Shown piece after piece: positions 15,533 to 24,446 of a stretch of 64,000 bases of DNA. Origin of the DNA: Muricomes intestini. GTDB taxonomy: Bacteria > Bacillota > Clostridia > Lachnospirales > Lachnospiraceae. The notes beneath the pieces were generated by a model. The model did not search any database. It worked only from the letters and a program-made list of their open reading frames with translations, and was not told where the DNA came from. The DNA lies in the NCBI RefSeq assembly GCF_004346165.1, contig NZ_SLZZ01000013.1, positions 1-64,000 of the forward strand, given 5' to 3'. The position numbers and the translations under genes are program-made. Each line of letters opens with the position of its first letter. Positions within the stretch are counted from its first letter, which is position 1.

Positions 15533-16654
15533 TTACATATATTCAGCCATTCCTTTAGGCATATGTCCAAGTCTGGCTCCTTTGCCGTATTCTCTGGCGG
15601 CATAGATGAATGCCTCCACATTTGCCTTGGGCGTACCAATCGGCAGCTGACATCCTGTATTCAGGATAAATCCTGCAGGACTGTCTGCACACTTCGTAAT
15701 GCACTCTTTACATGACTTAATTACATCATCTATAGTCCCCTGTTTCATGACATATATAGGCGGCACGTTGCCGGCCAGCCTCATACGGTCTCCCACTGCT
15801 TCTTTCGCCGCCGCCAGGTTCTCACAATTATCAATACTAAATGAAAAGAGTCCTGCGTCGGCAAGATCTTTCCAGATAGGACTTGTTTTTCCACATATAT
15901 GGGCCCCCGGTCTGGTCCCCATAATCTTTTCGGTTCCGTCAATCAGCTTTTTCAAATATGGCAGAGAAAACTCATTAAATTGTTTCTTGCTTATAACATC
16001 CATGCAGGTTACCGGATCTGAAAAATTTGTACCCACCGGGCCTATTTCTTTTCTGAATGCCTCAAACCAGCGCAGTGAACTATCCACTGCCAAATCCAGC
16101 AGCCGATGCAGCATCTCTGGATTTTTTACTGTGTCGCGCAGTACCTTTTCCACCGGGCGTATAGAAATTGCCGTAGTGATAGGGCCTGCCACACTGGTTG
16201 TCATGCTAACATCGGGAAACCGGTCTTTTAAGCGCTTTGCACTTTCCAGGATGGGTGTCAAAACAGGGTTGTTATAAGGATCCACTACCTCCAGTTTGTC
16301 AAAATCCTTATAATCCTGCAGAGCATGCTCTGTCACATAGTCAATTCCGTGCTCTGGAGCATAAAGCTTCGAGCCAAGGGCACCCCCGATTGCCTTTAAG
16401 CCCAGACCCACATTAAAACCATCCACCCCAAACTCTTCTTTCCGCCGCCTGATCACTTCGCTCTTCACTTCAAAGTCCTTGGAAAACTGGGTGGTAGTGT
16501 ATCCGAAAATATCTGCCATAGCCGCATCCGGAGCCTGCAGGGTATAGGGCTGATAATCTACCTCTTCCCCGGCATTATAAGCTTCCAGTCTCTCTGCGGC
16601 TGTCATTTCCTCTTTCTGCTGACTCATCAGCCGCTTCAGTTCCCCGTACTCCAT
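15533..16654 (-). CDS. MtaA/UroD-family corrinoid methyltransferase, type B
   Basis: TIM-barrel protein of 373 residues of the uroporphyrinogen decarboxylase superfamily branch that moves methyl groups to or from corrinoid proteins. Zinc-ligand candidates are HICG near residue 260 and the Cys in NTGCQLP near 335. The N-terminal extension (about 1-50) is longer than in MtaA. GGAGG precedes the ATG. It ends the operon that also encodes a corrinoid protein and a RACE reactivase, which supports methyl transfer rather than haem synthesis. The methyl donor is unknown. Confidence 0.85.
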   Translation of the reverse strand: MEYGELKRLMSQQKEEMTAAERLEAYNAGEEVDYQPYTLQAPDAAMADIFGYTTTQFSKDFEVKSEVIRRRKEEFGVDGFNVGLGLKAIGGALGSKLYAPEHGIDYVTEHALQDYKDFDKLEVVDPYNNPVLTPILESAKRLKDRFPDVSMTTSVAGPITTAISIRPVEKVLRDTVKNPEMLHRLLDLAVDSSLRWFEAFRKEIGPVGTNFSDPVTCMDVISKKQFNEFSLPYLKKLIDGTEKIMGTRPGAHICGKTSPIWKDLADAGLFSFSIDNCENLAAAKEAVGDRMRLAGNVPPIYVMKQGTIDDVIKSCKECITKCADSPAGFILNTGCQLPIGTPKANVEAFIYAAREYGKGARLGHMPKGMAEYM

Positions 16655-16673
16655 TATTAACCACCTCCATCTT

Positions 16674-18533
16674 TCATAAAAGGGGTCTGACCCTTTTGAA
16701 GACCCCTTTTGAGCCCCCTTCTGCTATGTCCGGGAATATTAAACAATCTGCAAACAGTCTTTCATATCCTTCTATGGTACCAAGTTCTACGTATTCCATT
16801 TTGCCCGCCAGTTCCTCCATCTCCCGCTTTGCCGTTCTGGACATCAGTGCCATGTAGGCCCCTGTCTTAGACGAATTTCCTACATATACAAGCTTATCCC
16901 TGATTTCCTCGGGAAGAATTCCCGCGCCGATCAAGCTGTCCGCCGGAAGATGTGCGCCGAACTGTCCGGCAATCATAACCTGGTCAAGATCCTTCATCTG
17001 CTTCCCCGCCTGATTCAACAGAGCATAAAAGCCGGACAATATAGCTCCTTTCGCCAGCTGTACCTGCCGGACATCACCCTGAGTGACCAGCAGAGAAGCC
17101 GGTTCTTTCGCAATGACAAATTCCCGCTTCTTTCCATTAAGTTGAAGCATAGAACGCCTGTAATCTGTTTCTTCCAGCTTGTCTGGCTTTACAAATGCAC
17201 CATCCTTTCGTACGATTCCCGTGCGGATGAGTTCCTTCACGGCGGCCATGATTCCACTTCCGCAAAGGCCGGCTGGTGGCTCATCCCCTATGGTTTTGAC
17301 GTGTATACCTTCTTCAGAAATCTTCATATCCTCTATTGCGCCCTCGCAGGCCCGCATTCCCGAACTGATATTCATTCCCTCAAGAGCAGGTCCGGCCGCA
17401 CAGGAGCAGCACAGAAGTTCCCCATGATTGGAAAATACGATTTCCCCATTCGTTCCAATGTCAATAAAAAGAACATTCTGGTTTGTCTCTTGCAGCCCGC
17501 ATACATATGCCCCAGCCACGATATCCGCACCGATATATGAAGATACTGACGGCAGACAGTAAAGCCTGGCGCCTGGTGCCGCCTTAAGCCCGATACTTTC
17601 AGCAGCTATATCTCTTGCTTTTACAAACATAGGAGCATAAGGCGATTTTCCGATTGAAACTGCATCAACCCCCAACAGCATATGCATCATAGTGGAATTA
17701 GCACCCACTGCAATTTCGTAAATCTGTTCTTTTTCTATACCGGCATCTCGACATACATTTCCAATCATGGCATTAATAGACTCAACAATTGCCTCTTGAA
17801 GACGGGCAGCCCCATCTTCTGGATTTTCCAATTCATAGGTAATCCTTGTGAGCACATCCAGACCAAAATGCTTCTGCGCATTTATCATAGAATCATTGGC
17901 TGCCTGTTCTGAGGTCCGCATATTTACCAAAGATGTTACAACGGTTGTTGTTCCGATATCAATTGCCACCCCGTACAGAAGTTCTGATGTGTCTCCTTCT
18001 TCCAAAGCCATCAATTCCAATTGTCCCTTATCTGTCTCATGAAGTACAGCCGTGTACAGGCCCTCATGAAAATGAATTCTGGAAAGCACTTCGGCCGGAA
18101 TGACAGGGCACTCTGTCTGCCGGCTTACCTGATCCTCAAAAGATGTCTGATCTGTCAGAGAAGGTTTTTGAATTCGAATCAGCTGTTTCCTGATATCAGG
18201 ATCCTTAGCAAATTCAGGGACATATCCAGAGTTCAGGACATTATGCTTCCTTTCCTTTTGCATAAGCTCAAGTTCCATATTACTGTCCGGTCTGATGAGA
18301 CAGGAAAGACGGACACCTGTATCAATTTCTTCCTGCTTTAGCAGCTGTTTTTCTGTAGAAGACAGGTCCCCCGGGATACCACTTACAACCCGCACCTTGC
18401 ATTTTCCGCAGACACCTTTGCCATTACAGGGATTATCCACAAACACGTTCTCTGACAGAAGGATTTCCAGCAGCGTCTTCCCGGGTTCATATAAAAACTC
18501 TTTTTCTGTCTGCACTATTTTGATTTTATACAT
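16674..18533 (-). CDS. RACE-type corrinoid protein reactivase (2Fe-2S and ASKHA domains)
   Basis: Reductive activator of corrinoid enzymes (619 residues): it uses ATP and an iron-sulfur cluster to restore Co(I) after accidental oxidation of the methyltransferase corrinoid protein. The N-terminal ferredoxin domain has Cys36, Cys42, Cys45 and Cys78. The ASKHA ATPase shows AIDIGTTT near 190, FIDIGTNGEI and CAAGPALEG. Its ATG overlaps the upstream stop as TAATG. The last dozen codons (KGVFKRVRPLL) come from a palindromic repeat at 16678-16717, so the C-terminus appears to have been replaced or extended by repeat insertion. Confidence 0.9.
   Translation of the reverse strand: MYKIKIVQTEKEFLYEPGKTLLEILLSENVFVDNPCNGKGVCGKCKVRVVSGIPGDLSSTEKQLLKQEEIDTGVRLSCLIRPDSNMELELMQKERKHNVLNSGYVPEFAKDPDIRKQLIRIQKPSLTDQTSFEDQVSRQTECPVIPAEVLSRIHFHEGLYTAVLHETDKGQLELMALEEGDTSELLYGVAIDIGTTTVVTSLVNMRTSEQAANDSMINAQKHFGLDVLTRITYELENPEDGAARLQEAIVESINAMIGNVCRDAGIEKEQIYEIAVGANSTMMHMLLGVDAVSIGKSPYAPMFVKARDIAAESIGLKAAPGARLYCLPSVSSYIGADIVAGAYVCGLQETNQNVLFIDIGTNGEIVFSNHGELLCCSCAAGPALEGMNISSGMRACEGAIEDMKISEEGIHVKTIGDEPPAGLCGSGIMAAVKELIRTGIVRKDGAFVKPDKLEETDYRRSMLQLNGKKREFVIAKEPASLLVTQGDVRQVQLAKGAILSGFYALLNQAGKQMKDLDQVMIAGQFGAHLPADSLIGAGILPEEIRDKLVYVGNSSKTGAYMALMSRTAKREMEELAGKMEYVELGTIEGYERLFADCLIFPDIAEGGSKGVFKRVRPLL
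16678..16717. repeat. Palindromic repeat encoding the end of the RACE gene
   Basis: AAAAGGGGTCTGACCCTTTTG and the following AAGACCCCTTTTGAGCCCC form overlapping inverted repeats, related to 7053-7134. The repeat supplies the final codons of the reactivase gene just before its TGA at 16676-16674. Confidence 0.7.
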
Positions 18534-19558
18534 TATGATACAGCCTCTTGCCCCTCAAGTATTCCCCTCTTAATTGCCTGTATATTGGCCAGGGGTGATT
18601 TTGTACCCAGTCCGCACGCGGGAGAAATAATTCCGGAGCCATCTCTCCTGCATTTGTCCGCAAGACTGAAGACTTTATCTGGAGTACCGAATTCCAGAGC
18701 CCAGGTACTCACATTTCCCATCAGAGTATGGTGTTTCAGATTCTTCTTTGCTTCCTTCATGGGGACACAGGAATCAAAGCTCAGCACATCCGAATGGAGC
18801 TGCTCTGCCTGAGTATACACATTTTTCATTTGTCCGCATATATGTACAATGGTTCCCATTTTTTCTTTCTGCAGGCTGTCCAGAATGCGGTTAATATATT
18901 TCACCGCATACTCCTCAAACAGCTTTGGCCCAAGAATCTCCCCTGTACCACTGGGATCGGAAAGAGCAATCACATCCGCCCCTGCTTCAATCTGAGCTCT
19001 GGCATATTTAATGATTGCATCTGCCACAAACTGCATATATGCGTGAGCCTCTGTTCTGTTTTTCCGCAGACCTTTATAAAATACTACCGGGTCCATCACC
19101 GAACTTGCCGTACTCACAGGGCCTGTAATGTTGCCGACAATCGGTACATCCAGATTTCTCTCCTTCAAAATTTGGATAGCCTCCAGAACTATTTTTGCCC
19201 TTCCACGGGTTAAGTCTATGGGTGTGATTTTTCTCCACTCGGTAATGGAATCTACAGCATAATCTGTGACATGTGGTTCAAATATTTTTGTTCCCATTGT
19301 AACCTGGGCACCCATAGCTTCTGCCTCCACCGTCATACAGAAGGGAACCCCTACGTTCTCAAAACAGCCATTTTCATAATTTGCAATCGTAAGGTTGGCC
19401 ATCTTCTGTGCGTCCAAATGAGCCTCCGGCCATACCACATGCGCTGTATCCATCAGCTCTGTGGTAATCATATTCATCATCCCGCCGGGACAGATACACG
19501 GAGGCCGGTCAACAGACTCGCCGCGCATGGCTCTGCTAAGCCTCTCCTTCTCATTCAT
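18533..19558 (-). CDS. MtaA/UroD-family corrinoid methyltransferase, type A, copy 1
   Basis: Protein of 341 residues with the UroD/MtaA barrel. Candidate zinc ligands are His and Cys in HICGQ and Cys in PACGLG near the C-terminus. The N-terminal VPFCMTVEAEAMGA is shared with the protein at 20966-21835 (LPFCHTVEAEAMGG), so the two are paralogues, distinct from the type B pair. AAGGAG precedes the ATG. It probably acts as the methyl donor-side or acceptor-side methyltransferase with the neighbouring corrinoid protein; which side cannot be decided from sequence. Confidence 0.85.
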   Translation of the reverse strand: MNEKERLSRAMRGESVDRPPCICPGGMMNMITTELMDTAHVVWPEAHLDAQKMANLTIANYENGCFENVGVPFCMTVEAEAMGAQVTMGTKIFEPHVTDYAVDSITEWRKITPIDLTRGRAKIVLEAIQILKERNLDVPIVGNITGPVSTASSVMDPVVFYKGLRKNRTEAHAYMQFVADAIIKYARAQIEAGADVIALSDPSGTGEILGPKLFEEYAVKYINRILDSLQKEKMGTIVHICGQMKNVYTQAEQLHSDVLSFDSCVPMKEAKKNLKHHTLMGNVSTWALEFGTPDKVFSLADKCRRDGSGIISPACGLGTKSPLANIQAIKRGILEGQEAVS

Positions 19559-19594
19559 AAGCCACTCTCCTTTGACTTTCCAGTATTAGCTACA

Positions 19595-20257
19595 CTAGGC
19601 AATTCCTACCAGTTCCTTTGCCACACGGACCGCCTCAACAGCATTTACAGAATACCTGTCCGCCCCGATATCATCTGCATATTTCTGTGAAATGGGGCTG
19701 CCTCCCACCATAACTTTCACCTTGTCCCTGATTCCCCGTTCTTTCAGCTTATTAATGACTGTGGCCATTCCGTCCATTGTTGTGGTCATCAGAGTAGACA
19801 TGCAAACAATCTTTGCGTCTACCTCTACTGCTTTATCCACAAAGGCATCCAAGGGCACATCCCGCCCCAAATCATAAGCTTCAAATCCGGCTGTCTCCAG
19901 CATGATTTTTACAAGGTTCTTTCCTATATCGTGTGTATCGCCTTCCACTACACCTATGACAACGGCAGGTTTTTTAGCATTTGCCGCTTCCTCCGGGAGA
20001 TGAGGCCGAAGTACATCCAGCCCTGCATACATGGCGTCTGAACACAGCAGAACGTCCGTCACGAAATATTCTTCTTCATCATACAGCTCACTGGCCTTGT
20101 TCATTCCATCCACAAGCCCATCCATAATGCCGTCAAAAGCCGGATAGCCCGCTTCAATATATTCCGCGGCAACTTCCGGAACCTCCTCATCCTCCATTTC
20201 TACCACACATTCTGATAACTTTGCCAATAATTCTTCCTTAGATGCTGCCATCTCCAT
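19595..20257 (-). CDS. Methyltransferase corrinoid protein (MtbC/MttC type)
   Basis: Methyl carrier of 220 residues. The N-terminal helical cap (about 1-90) precedes the Rossmann-like B12 domain carrying DTHDIG (Asp107, axial-ligand His109, Gly112). MSTLMTTTM and VGGSP further along complete the base-off/His-on cobalamin signature. It shuttles a methyl group between the surrounding MtaA/UroD-type enzymes; the downstream RACE protein would reactivate it. GGAGG precedes the ATG. Size and motifs match dimethylamine- or O-demethylase-type carriers, so the substrate is not defined. Confidence 0.92.
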   Translation of the reverse strand: MEMAASKEELLAKLSECVVEMEDEEVPEVAAEYIEAGYPAFDGIMDGLVDGMNKASELYDEEEYFVTDVLLCSDAMYAGLDVLRPHLPEEAANAKKPAVVIGVVEGDTHDIGKNLVKIMLETAGFEAYDLGRDVPLDAFVDKAVEVDAKIVCMSTLMTTTMDGMATVINKLKERGIRDKVKVMVGGSPISQKYADDIGADRYSVNAVEAVRVAKELVGIA

Positions 20258-20287
20258 TACTCCTCCTTCTAAATAGTTACAGTTATT

Positions 20288-20962
20288 TTATTGAAAATTT
20301 TTAGGGTCTAAGGGGTATCTGCCATATTTGCGCGCCGCATTCATAAATGTTTCAATATTTTCCAGAGGCACATTTCCCGATAAATCACAGCCTGACGCGA
20401 GTATATACCCATTTGGAGAATCCCAGGCTTTTCGCAGACATACTTTTACAGCTTCCTCCATCATCTCCGTTGTTCCTTGTATAAAGTAATCAATCGGAGA
20501 CACATTTCCAAGAATCGGCAGTTTCTGCCCTGCTGTATTTTTCACATGTTCCAGATCTACAATGTTGTCCACACTAATCATATCGCATCCGGAGGTCGCC
20601 ATATCTGCTACTGTATTCGTTGTATCTCCGCAAATATGGTAACAGACCATCCCTTTGTTGTCATGAATAGATTGCATAAGCTCCTTCGTATAAGGGAGAG
20701 CAAATTCCAGATATTGCTTCCTGTGCAGTAATGTCCCTGATGCCAGAGGGTCACACAGCAGAATCAGCATTCCTTCTTTGATAAATTCTTTATAGATTAA
20801 CTTCAGCCCCTCCGTAACAAATCGGAGCAGCTCATGAACCTTTTCGCTTTCTTTCCTTGTTGCCCGAAGCAACTTTTCTGTTGGGTAACAGCTTGTAGCC
20901 GCAGTAAAAGGACCTGCAATCAGGCAGCCTACGGGAACTTCGGCTCCAATTTCTTCTTTCAC
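20288..20962 (-). pseudogene. Truncated MtaA/UroD-family methyltransferase, type B copy 2
   Basis: 224 residues match the C-terminal two-thirds of the type B protein at 15533-16654 (shared GPFT/GPIT, HICG, SPxGxIL and SGC motifs); roughly the first 140 residues are missing. The frame directly continues that of the upstream gene, separated only by TAA and one ATT codon. The first possible start, a GTG at 20962, has no Shine-Dalgarno. The simplest reading is a deletion that removed the 5' half of this gene. Reinitiation or readthrough giving a short protein is possible but unsupported. The zinc-site residues are retained. Confidence 0.72.
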
Positions 20963-20965
20963 AAT

Positions 20966-21835
20966 TTATTGTAGAACTACTGCTTTAAACATCCCGTCTC
21001 TCAAAGGATGCATGGCTTCCTTGATGCACATCTGGCCTGCAAATGTTACTTTTCCAATCATTTTAGTACAAGCTTCGCCATAATTTATGGGGGCTGGCAG
21101 CTTCTGGTCTTCAAATACCGCTCTCTCGGTGCCAAGTAAAGCAAATGTGGTTTTTGGGCATAGGAGCACCAGTTGATTTCCCTCTACAGCTTTCTCCACT
21201 TCTTTTAAAAAGTCATATGTAAAGTCCTCCACTACTTGCTTTGACATTTTTGGTCCTAAAATGTTTACACTGCCGGAAGAATCTGCATAACTAATTATGT
21301 CCACACCATATTTACCCGACTCTTCTATAAATTTCAGAACTTCCCCTCCCAGCTTCCAAAATACCCTTTTCATGACCTCCGGTTGTTTCCGCATAGCTTT
21401 TACTACATATTTAATATCAATGAGTACATTCAATATCGTAAATGGCCCTGACACATCTAATACTACATGTTCTCCTTGGCTTTTTAGTTCCTGACAGGCA
21501 AGAAGCACTTCATACACTCTTCCCTTTGAAAAATCAATTTCCGGGAGGTCTAAAATCTGTTCCACGGATGTACAGATGTATTCCTTTGCCCGGGGGCCAG
21601 CTTTCTCATCACCATATTTGATGATTCCACCCATAGCCTCGGCTTCAACAGTATGGCAAAACGGCAGTTCACAAAAGGGAGCGCCATTTTTTTCCTTCAG
21701 TGCTCTGGATAAACTGACCATCATATCCCGGTACATGTAAACATCTGGGATTTTCAGTCCCAGTTTTTCCATCAATCCTTTGTCGATTCCCACAGAATCA
21801 TCATAAGTACAATGAAAATCTTTAATTTCTCCCAT
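20966..21835 (-). CDS. MtaA/UroD-family corrinoid methyltransferase, type A, copy 2
   Basis: Protein of 289 residues, paralogous to the 341-residue type A protein. It keeps LPFCHTVEAEAMGG, GPFTILN and YADSSG, but the HICG position reads LCPKTT, and the C-terminus ends at AGQMCIKEA...FKAVVL, about 30 residues short of the copy at 18533. It may be a shorter subfamily that uses Cys in both places, or it may have lost its end in the deletion that truncated the next gene. AAAGG precedes the ATG and the COG0523 stop is 9 bases upstream. Confidence 0.78.
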   Translation of the reverse strand: MGEIKDFHCTYDDSVGIDKGLMEKLGLKIPDVYMYRDMMVSLSRALKEKNGAPFCELPFCHTVEAEAMGGIIKYGDEKAGPRAKEYICTSVEQILDLPEIDFSKGRVYEVLLACQELKSQGEHVVLDVSGPFTILNVLIDIKYVVKAMRKQPEVMKRVFWKLGGEVLKFIEESGKYGVDIISYADSSGSVNILGPKMSKQVVEDFTYDFLKEVEKAVEGNQLVLLCPKTTFALLGTERAVFEDQKLPAPINYGEACTKMIGKVTFAGQMCIKEAMHPLRDGMFKAVVLQ

Positions 21836-21844
21836 AGCCTTTTA

Positions 21845-22453
21845 CTACCTTTCCTTATAGTTTTCTGTCTGGCTTATCAGTTTCAGCAGCACGGTTGTGT
21901 CCAGCTGTCTCCAATCATTTTCATATATCAATGCTTTTGGATTTGTCCCTTTTAATGTTTGTAGAAGTCTCTGCTTTTTTGACTCATCTCCCATATCCAG
22001 ATTACTGAGAAGCAGCAGTCCTGCCTGCTCAATCTGATCCAGATAAAAACGTCCAAAATTTTTTGCTGCCAGTTCGTAATCGTCCAAATCTACAATGGTA
22101 ATCAGCTTCGTAATTGAAATAGGCAGCTCTTCCTGGATCTTTGCTTTCATACACACATTGACAATATCCGAAAGCTGTCCCACGCCGGATGGCTCTATCA
22201 CAATTCTGTCCGGTTTTATACTCCTTGCAATTTCTGATATTGTATCCCGGAACCCCATTGTCAGGCTGCAGCAGATGCACCCGGCATAAAGCTCCCGCAC
22301 AGAAATATCTCCCCCAAACAATTCCTCATCCAATCTCACTTCCCCGAATTCATTCTCTATAATCACCGTTTTTCCCGGAAGTGCCGGGATATACTTGTTT
22401 AAAAAAGTGGTTTTCCCAACCCCCAAAAAGCCTGACACAATCTGTACCTCCAC
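21845..22453 (-). CDS. COG0523/CobW-type G3E GTPase, short form
   Basis: Metal-handling P-loop GTPase of 202 residues. The Walker A GVGKTT (11-16), ENEFGE, the metal-binding CICC (59-62) and IEPSG are visible. The C-terminal CobW_C domain is missing, making it shorter than most relatives. In a corrinoid methyltransferase operon it may deliver zinc or cobalt/cobalamin to the enzymes (inference). It starts with GTG at 22453, five bases after GAGG. No membrane or export signal is visible. Confidence 0.85.
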   Translation of the reverse strand: MEVQIVSGFLGVGKTTFLNKYIPALPGKTVIIENEFGEVRLDEELFGGDISVRELYAGCICCSLTMGFRDTISEIARSIKPDRIVIEPSGVGQLSDIVNVCMKAKIQEELPISITKLITIVDLDDYELAAKNFGRFYLDQIEQAGLLLLSNLDMGDESKKQRLLQTLKGTNPKALIYENDWRQLDTTVLLKLISQTENYKER

Positions 22454-22493
22454 ACTCTCACCTCATCCCCCCGGCTATTTTTATGCAGTGTTA

Positions 22494-23642
22494 TTAGAGC
22501 ATCTCTATAAATGCAGCTATTCTCGTTGTAATCTGGGCAATATCTGCCTGGGAATAATCCGTCTCAATACTGATATAGGGTATTTTTTTCTCTTCGTTAA
22601 CAAACCGCTTAATTTTCATAGATTCCACTGTGTATGGCTGGCAGGCCTGCAGTTCCATGTCCACCACTGCATCAACTTTATATTCATCGATCATTTGATC
22701 CAATAGTTTTATCCGATTTTCATTCGGGCTCATACATGCACAGCCTATGTTCATATATTTTCTGGACAATGCCTCATAAACATCTTCAATGGCTTCATCC
22801 ACGTTCTCCTCAATTGCTTTTGCACCGGTACAGTTTTCATATGCAACAACAATACCTCCATTTTCTTCGATAGCCTTAACAACCTTGAGAGTCGCTCCGC
22901 CCATAGGACACCCAGTTACCAGAATACGCGGTCTCTTCTCCCGAGTGCTTCCCTCGGACTTGATTTTATTGATTAGTTCTTCCATTTGTGCCGGAATGCC
23001 CTCCCGGTCAAAGTTAAACGTTATGCCCACTAATGTGTTGAGTAAATCTAAACCGGAAATAGGCACCGGATCTTCCTTCATGATTGAATACAATTGTTTG
23101 ATCGCTGTACGTTCTGCATTTTTAACCCGGATTCCTCTTCGGATATCCTCTTCTGTGATTTCAATATAAAATACTTCCTCCAGTTTTTCTTTCATGCGGA
23201 TAATTTCTTTTCTAAATGATTTTATACCGTCTTCACTGACCCTGTTAGGCAACTCCATCACATGTACCGGCTTAAACTCTTCCAGATACTCATACATCTT
23301 TTTCTTGCCGTCACATGTTGTTTCGCCTACTACCAGGTCAGAAAAGTAGAAAAATGGACATTTATCTGTTTTTCCAAAACCATAGCTTGATTTAATCAGA
23401 GGGCAAAGATTTTTAGGAAGATCCTGTTCTGCCGCCGCAATTGTTTCATCCGAAGTAGCACATAAAGAAACAACTGCCGCATTCATTGCTACTGCAAGCT
23501 CCTGGGGGAAAAATGTACAAAAAACACCAATTACAGGTTTGTCCTGATCTTTAATCTTTTTAACATTCAAAAATGCTGCCTGCCGCGCCTCGGCAAAGTC
23601 CTCAAATATCTCTGGTAAATTCTTTTTTACTTCCATTCTCAT
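22494..23642 (-). CDS. Double-cubane-cluster type reductase (2-hydroxyacyl-CoA dehydratase family)
   Basis: Protein of 382 residues in the family of 2-hydroxyacyl-CoA dehydratase subunits and stand-alone double-cubane cluster proteins, which deliver electrons at very low potential. Conserved Cys occur in FCTFFPQE, LCPLIKSSYG, DKCPF, TTCDGKKKMYE, TGCPMGG and MELQACQPY. No separate R-type activator gene is adjacent. In this operon it may supply low-potential electrons for Co(I) reactivation or for the reaction itself (inference). AAAGGA precedes the ATG; it is the first gene after the promoter. Confidence 0.85.
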   Translation of the reverse strand: MRMEVKKNLPEIFEDFAEARQAAFLNVKKIKDQDKPVIGVFCTFFPQELAVAMNAAVVSLCATSDETIAAAEQDLPKNLCPLIKSSYGFGKTDKCPFFYFSDLVVGETTCDGKKKMYEYLEEFKPVHVMELPNRVSEDGIKSFRKEIIRMKEKLEEVFYIEITEEDIRRGIRVKNAERTAIKQLYSIMKEDPVPISGLDLLNTLVGITFNFDREGIPAQMEELINKIKSEGSTREKRPRILVTGCPMGGATLKVVKAIEENGGIVVAYENCTGAKAIEENVDEAIEDVYEALSRKYMNIGCACMSPNENRIKLLDQMIDEYKVDAVVDMELQACQPYTVESMKIKRFVNEEKKIPYISIETDYSQADIAQITTRIAAFIEML

Positions 23643-23727
23643 TATGTCCTTTCTCTAGCAATGCTTTGCTACTGCATCCATATAAAAAATCTCTCCTGTC
23701 TTTCCTGTAGAATTCAATGCTGATTAC

Positions 23728-23762
23728 AGTATAAGCCCTATAATGGATTTTGACCAATTGGT
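23728..23762 (-). promoter_or_regulatory. Promoter of the methyltransferase operon with palindromic operator
   Basis: TTGGTC (23757-23752), an 18-base spacer and TATACT (23733-23728) face the double-cubane gene. The perfect palindrome ACCAATTGGT (23762-23753) overlaps the -35 box and is a candidate repressor site. No regulator gene is adjacent. Confidence 0.62.
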
Positions 23763-23804
23763 ATTCTCTATGCATTTCCATGTCTTATTATTATTTTCTA
23801 TTAC

Positions 23805-23841
23805 AAAAAAAGCCGCTTCTGCTTTAATTGGCAGAAACGAC
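23805..23841 (-). terminator. Intrinsic terminator after the ProXp-like gene
   Basis: GTCGTTTCTGC and GCAGAAGCGGC pair with two wobbles around an 8-base loop, followed by seven T on the minus strand. Confidence 0.85.
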
Positions 23842-23868
23842 TTAATTTACTACAGTGCTGCAATTTCA

Positions 23869-24408
23869 CTACAGCGCTACGATTTTTGCATTGTGATAGA
23901 TATGAGGCAGGAACTTCTTCAACAAATCCTGTGTTTTCATTTTCAGATGTGCTTCATTAGTTCCGGGATTACATCCAAACCACTCATCTTCTGCTACTTC
24001 CTTATCTATAATGAGCTGTACATACTCGTCCTCATCATTCACAAGCCCCATAACAGATGCAGAGCCTGGTTTTTCACCCAAATGTTTTTCCATCAGTTGC
24101 CCTGATGCAAATGAGAGTTTTGATACCCCAATTTTCCTACTCAGTTCATTTGTATCAAGCTGCTTATCAGCAGGAAGAACTACCAGGAAGAAGCTTGTCT
24201 TTTTCTGATTACATAAGAAGATACTCTTTCTTATTTCCGTGCCCAGAGCTTCATCGATTTCCTTGCACTCCTCCATGCTTTCCACCACATCATTATCCAC
24301 CCTCTCAAAGCTAATGCGAAGCTTGTTAAAGATCTGATATACCTTATCCTCCGTTGCATTGCGACCTTTCGGGGGCGCTGTTATACTAATTTCACTAATA
24401 TGTACCAT
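23869..24408 (-). CDS. YbaK/ProXp-type aminoacyl-tRNA deacylase
   Basis: Free-standing editing-domain protein of 179 residues that would hydrolyse mischarged tRNA(Pro), typically Ala-tRNA(Pro). The fold is shown by KSIFLCNQK, the FFLVVLPADKQLD strand, LSFASGQLMEKHLG and the GSASVMGLVND motif typical of the PrdX/ProXp-ala branch. GAGGAG precedes the ATG at 24408. It is a single gene with its own terminator. The family is common in amino-acid-fermenting clostridia, where a copy also sits in proline reductase operons; none is seen here. Confidence 0.85.
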   Translation of the reverse strand: MVHISEISITAPPKGRNATEDKVYQIFNKLRISFERVDNDVVESMEECKEIDEALGTEIRKSIFLCNQKKTSFFLVVLPADKQLDTNELSRKIGVSKLSFASGQLMEKHLGEKPGSASVMGLVNDEDEYVQLIIDKEVAEDEWFGCNPGTNEAHLKMKTQDLLKKFLPHIYHNAKIVAL

Positions 24409-24446
24409 TTATATCTCCTCCTTCTTCATTTTAATATATAATCAAA

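Noticed and set aside
15533-16654. Uroporphyrinogen decarboxylase (hemE)
   Set aside because: The operon encodes a corrinoid protein and its reactivase, the protein has zinc-ligand motifs of methyltransferases, and no haem genes are near.
20963-20968. Recoded stop (selenocysteine or pyrrolysine) joining the two methyltransferase frames
   Set aside because: The codon is TAA, which is not used for either amino acid, and the joined protein would not match a full methyltransferase.
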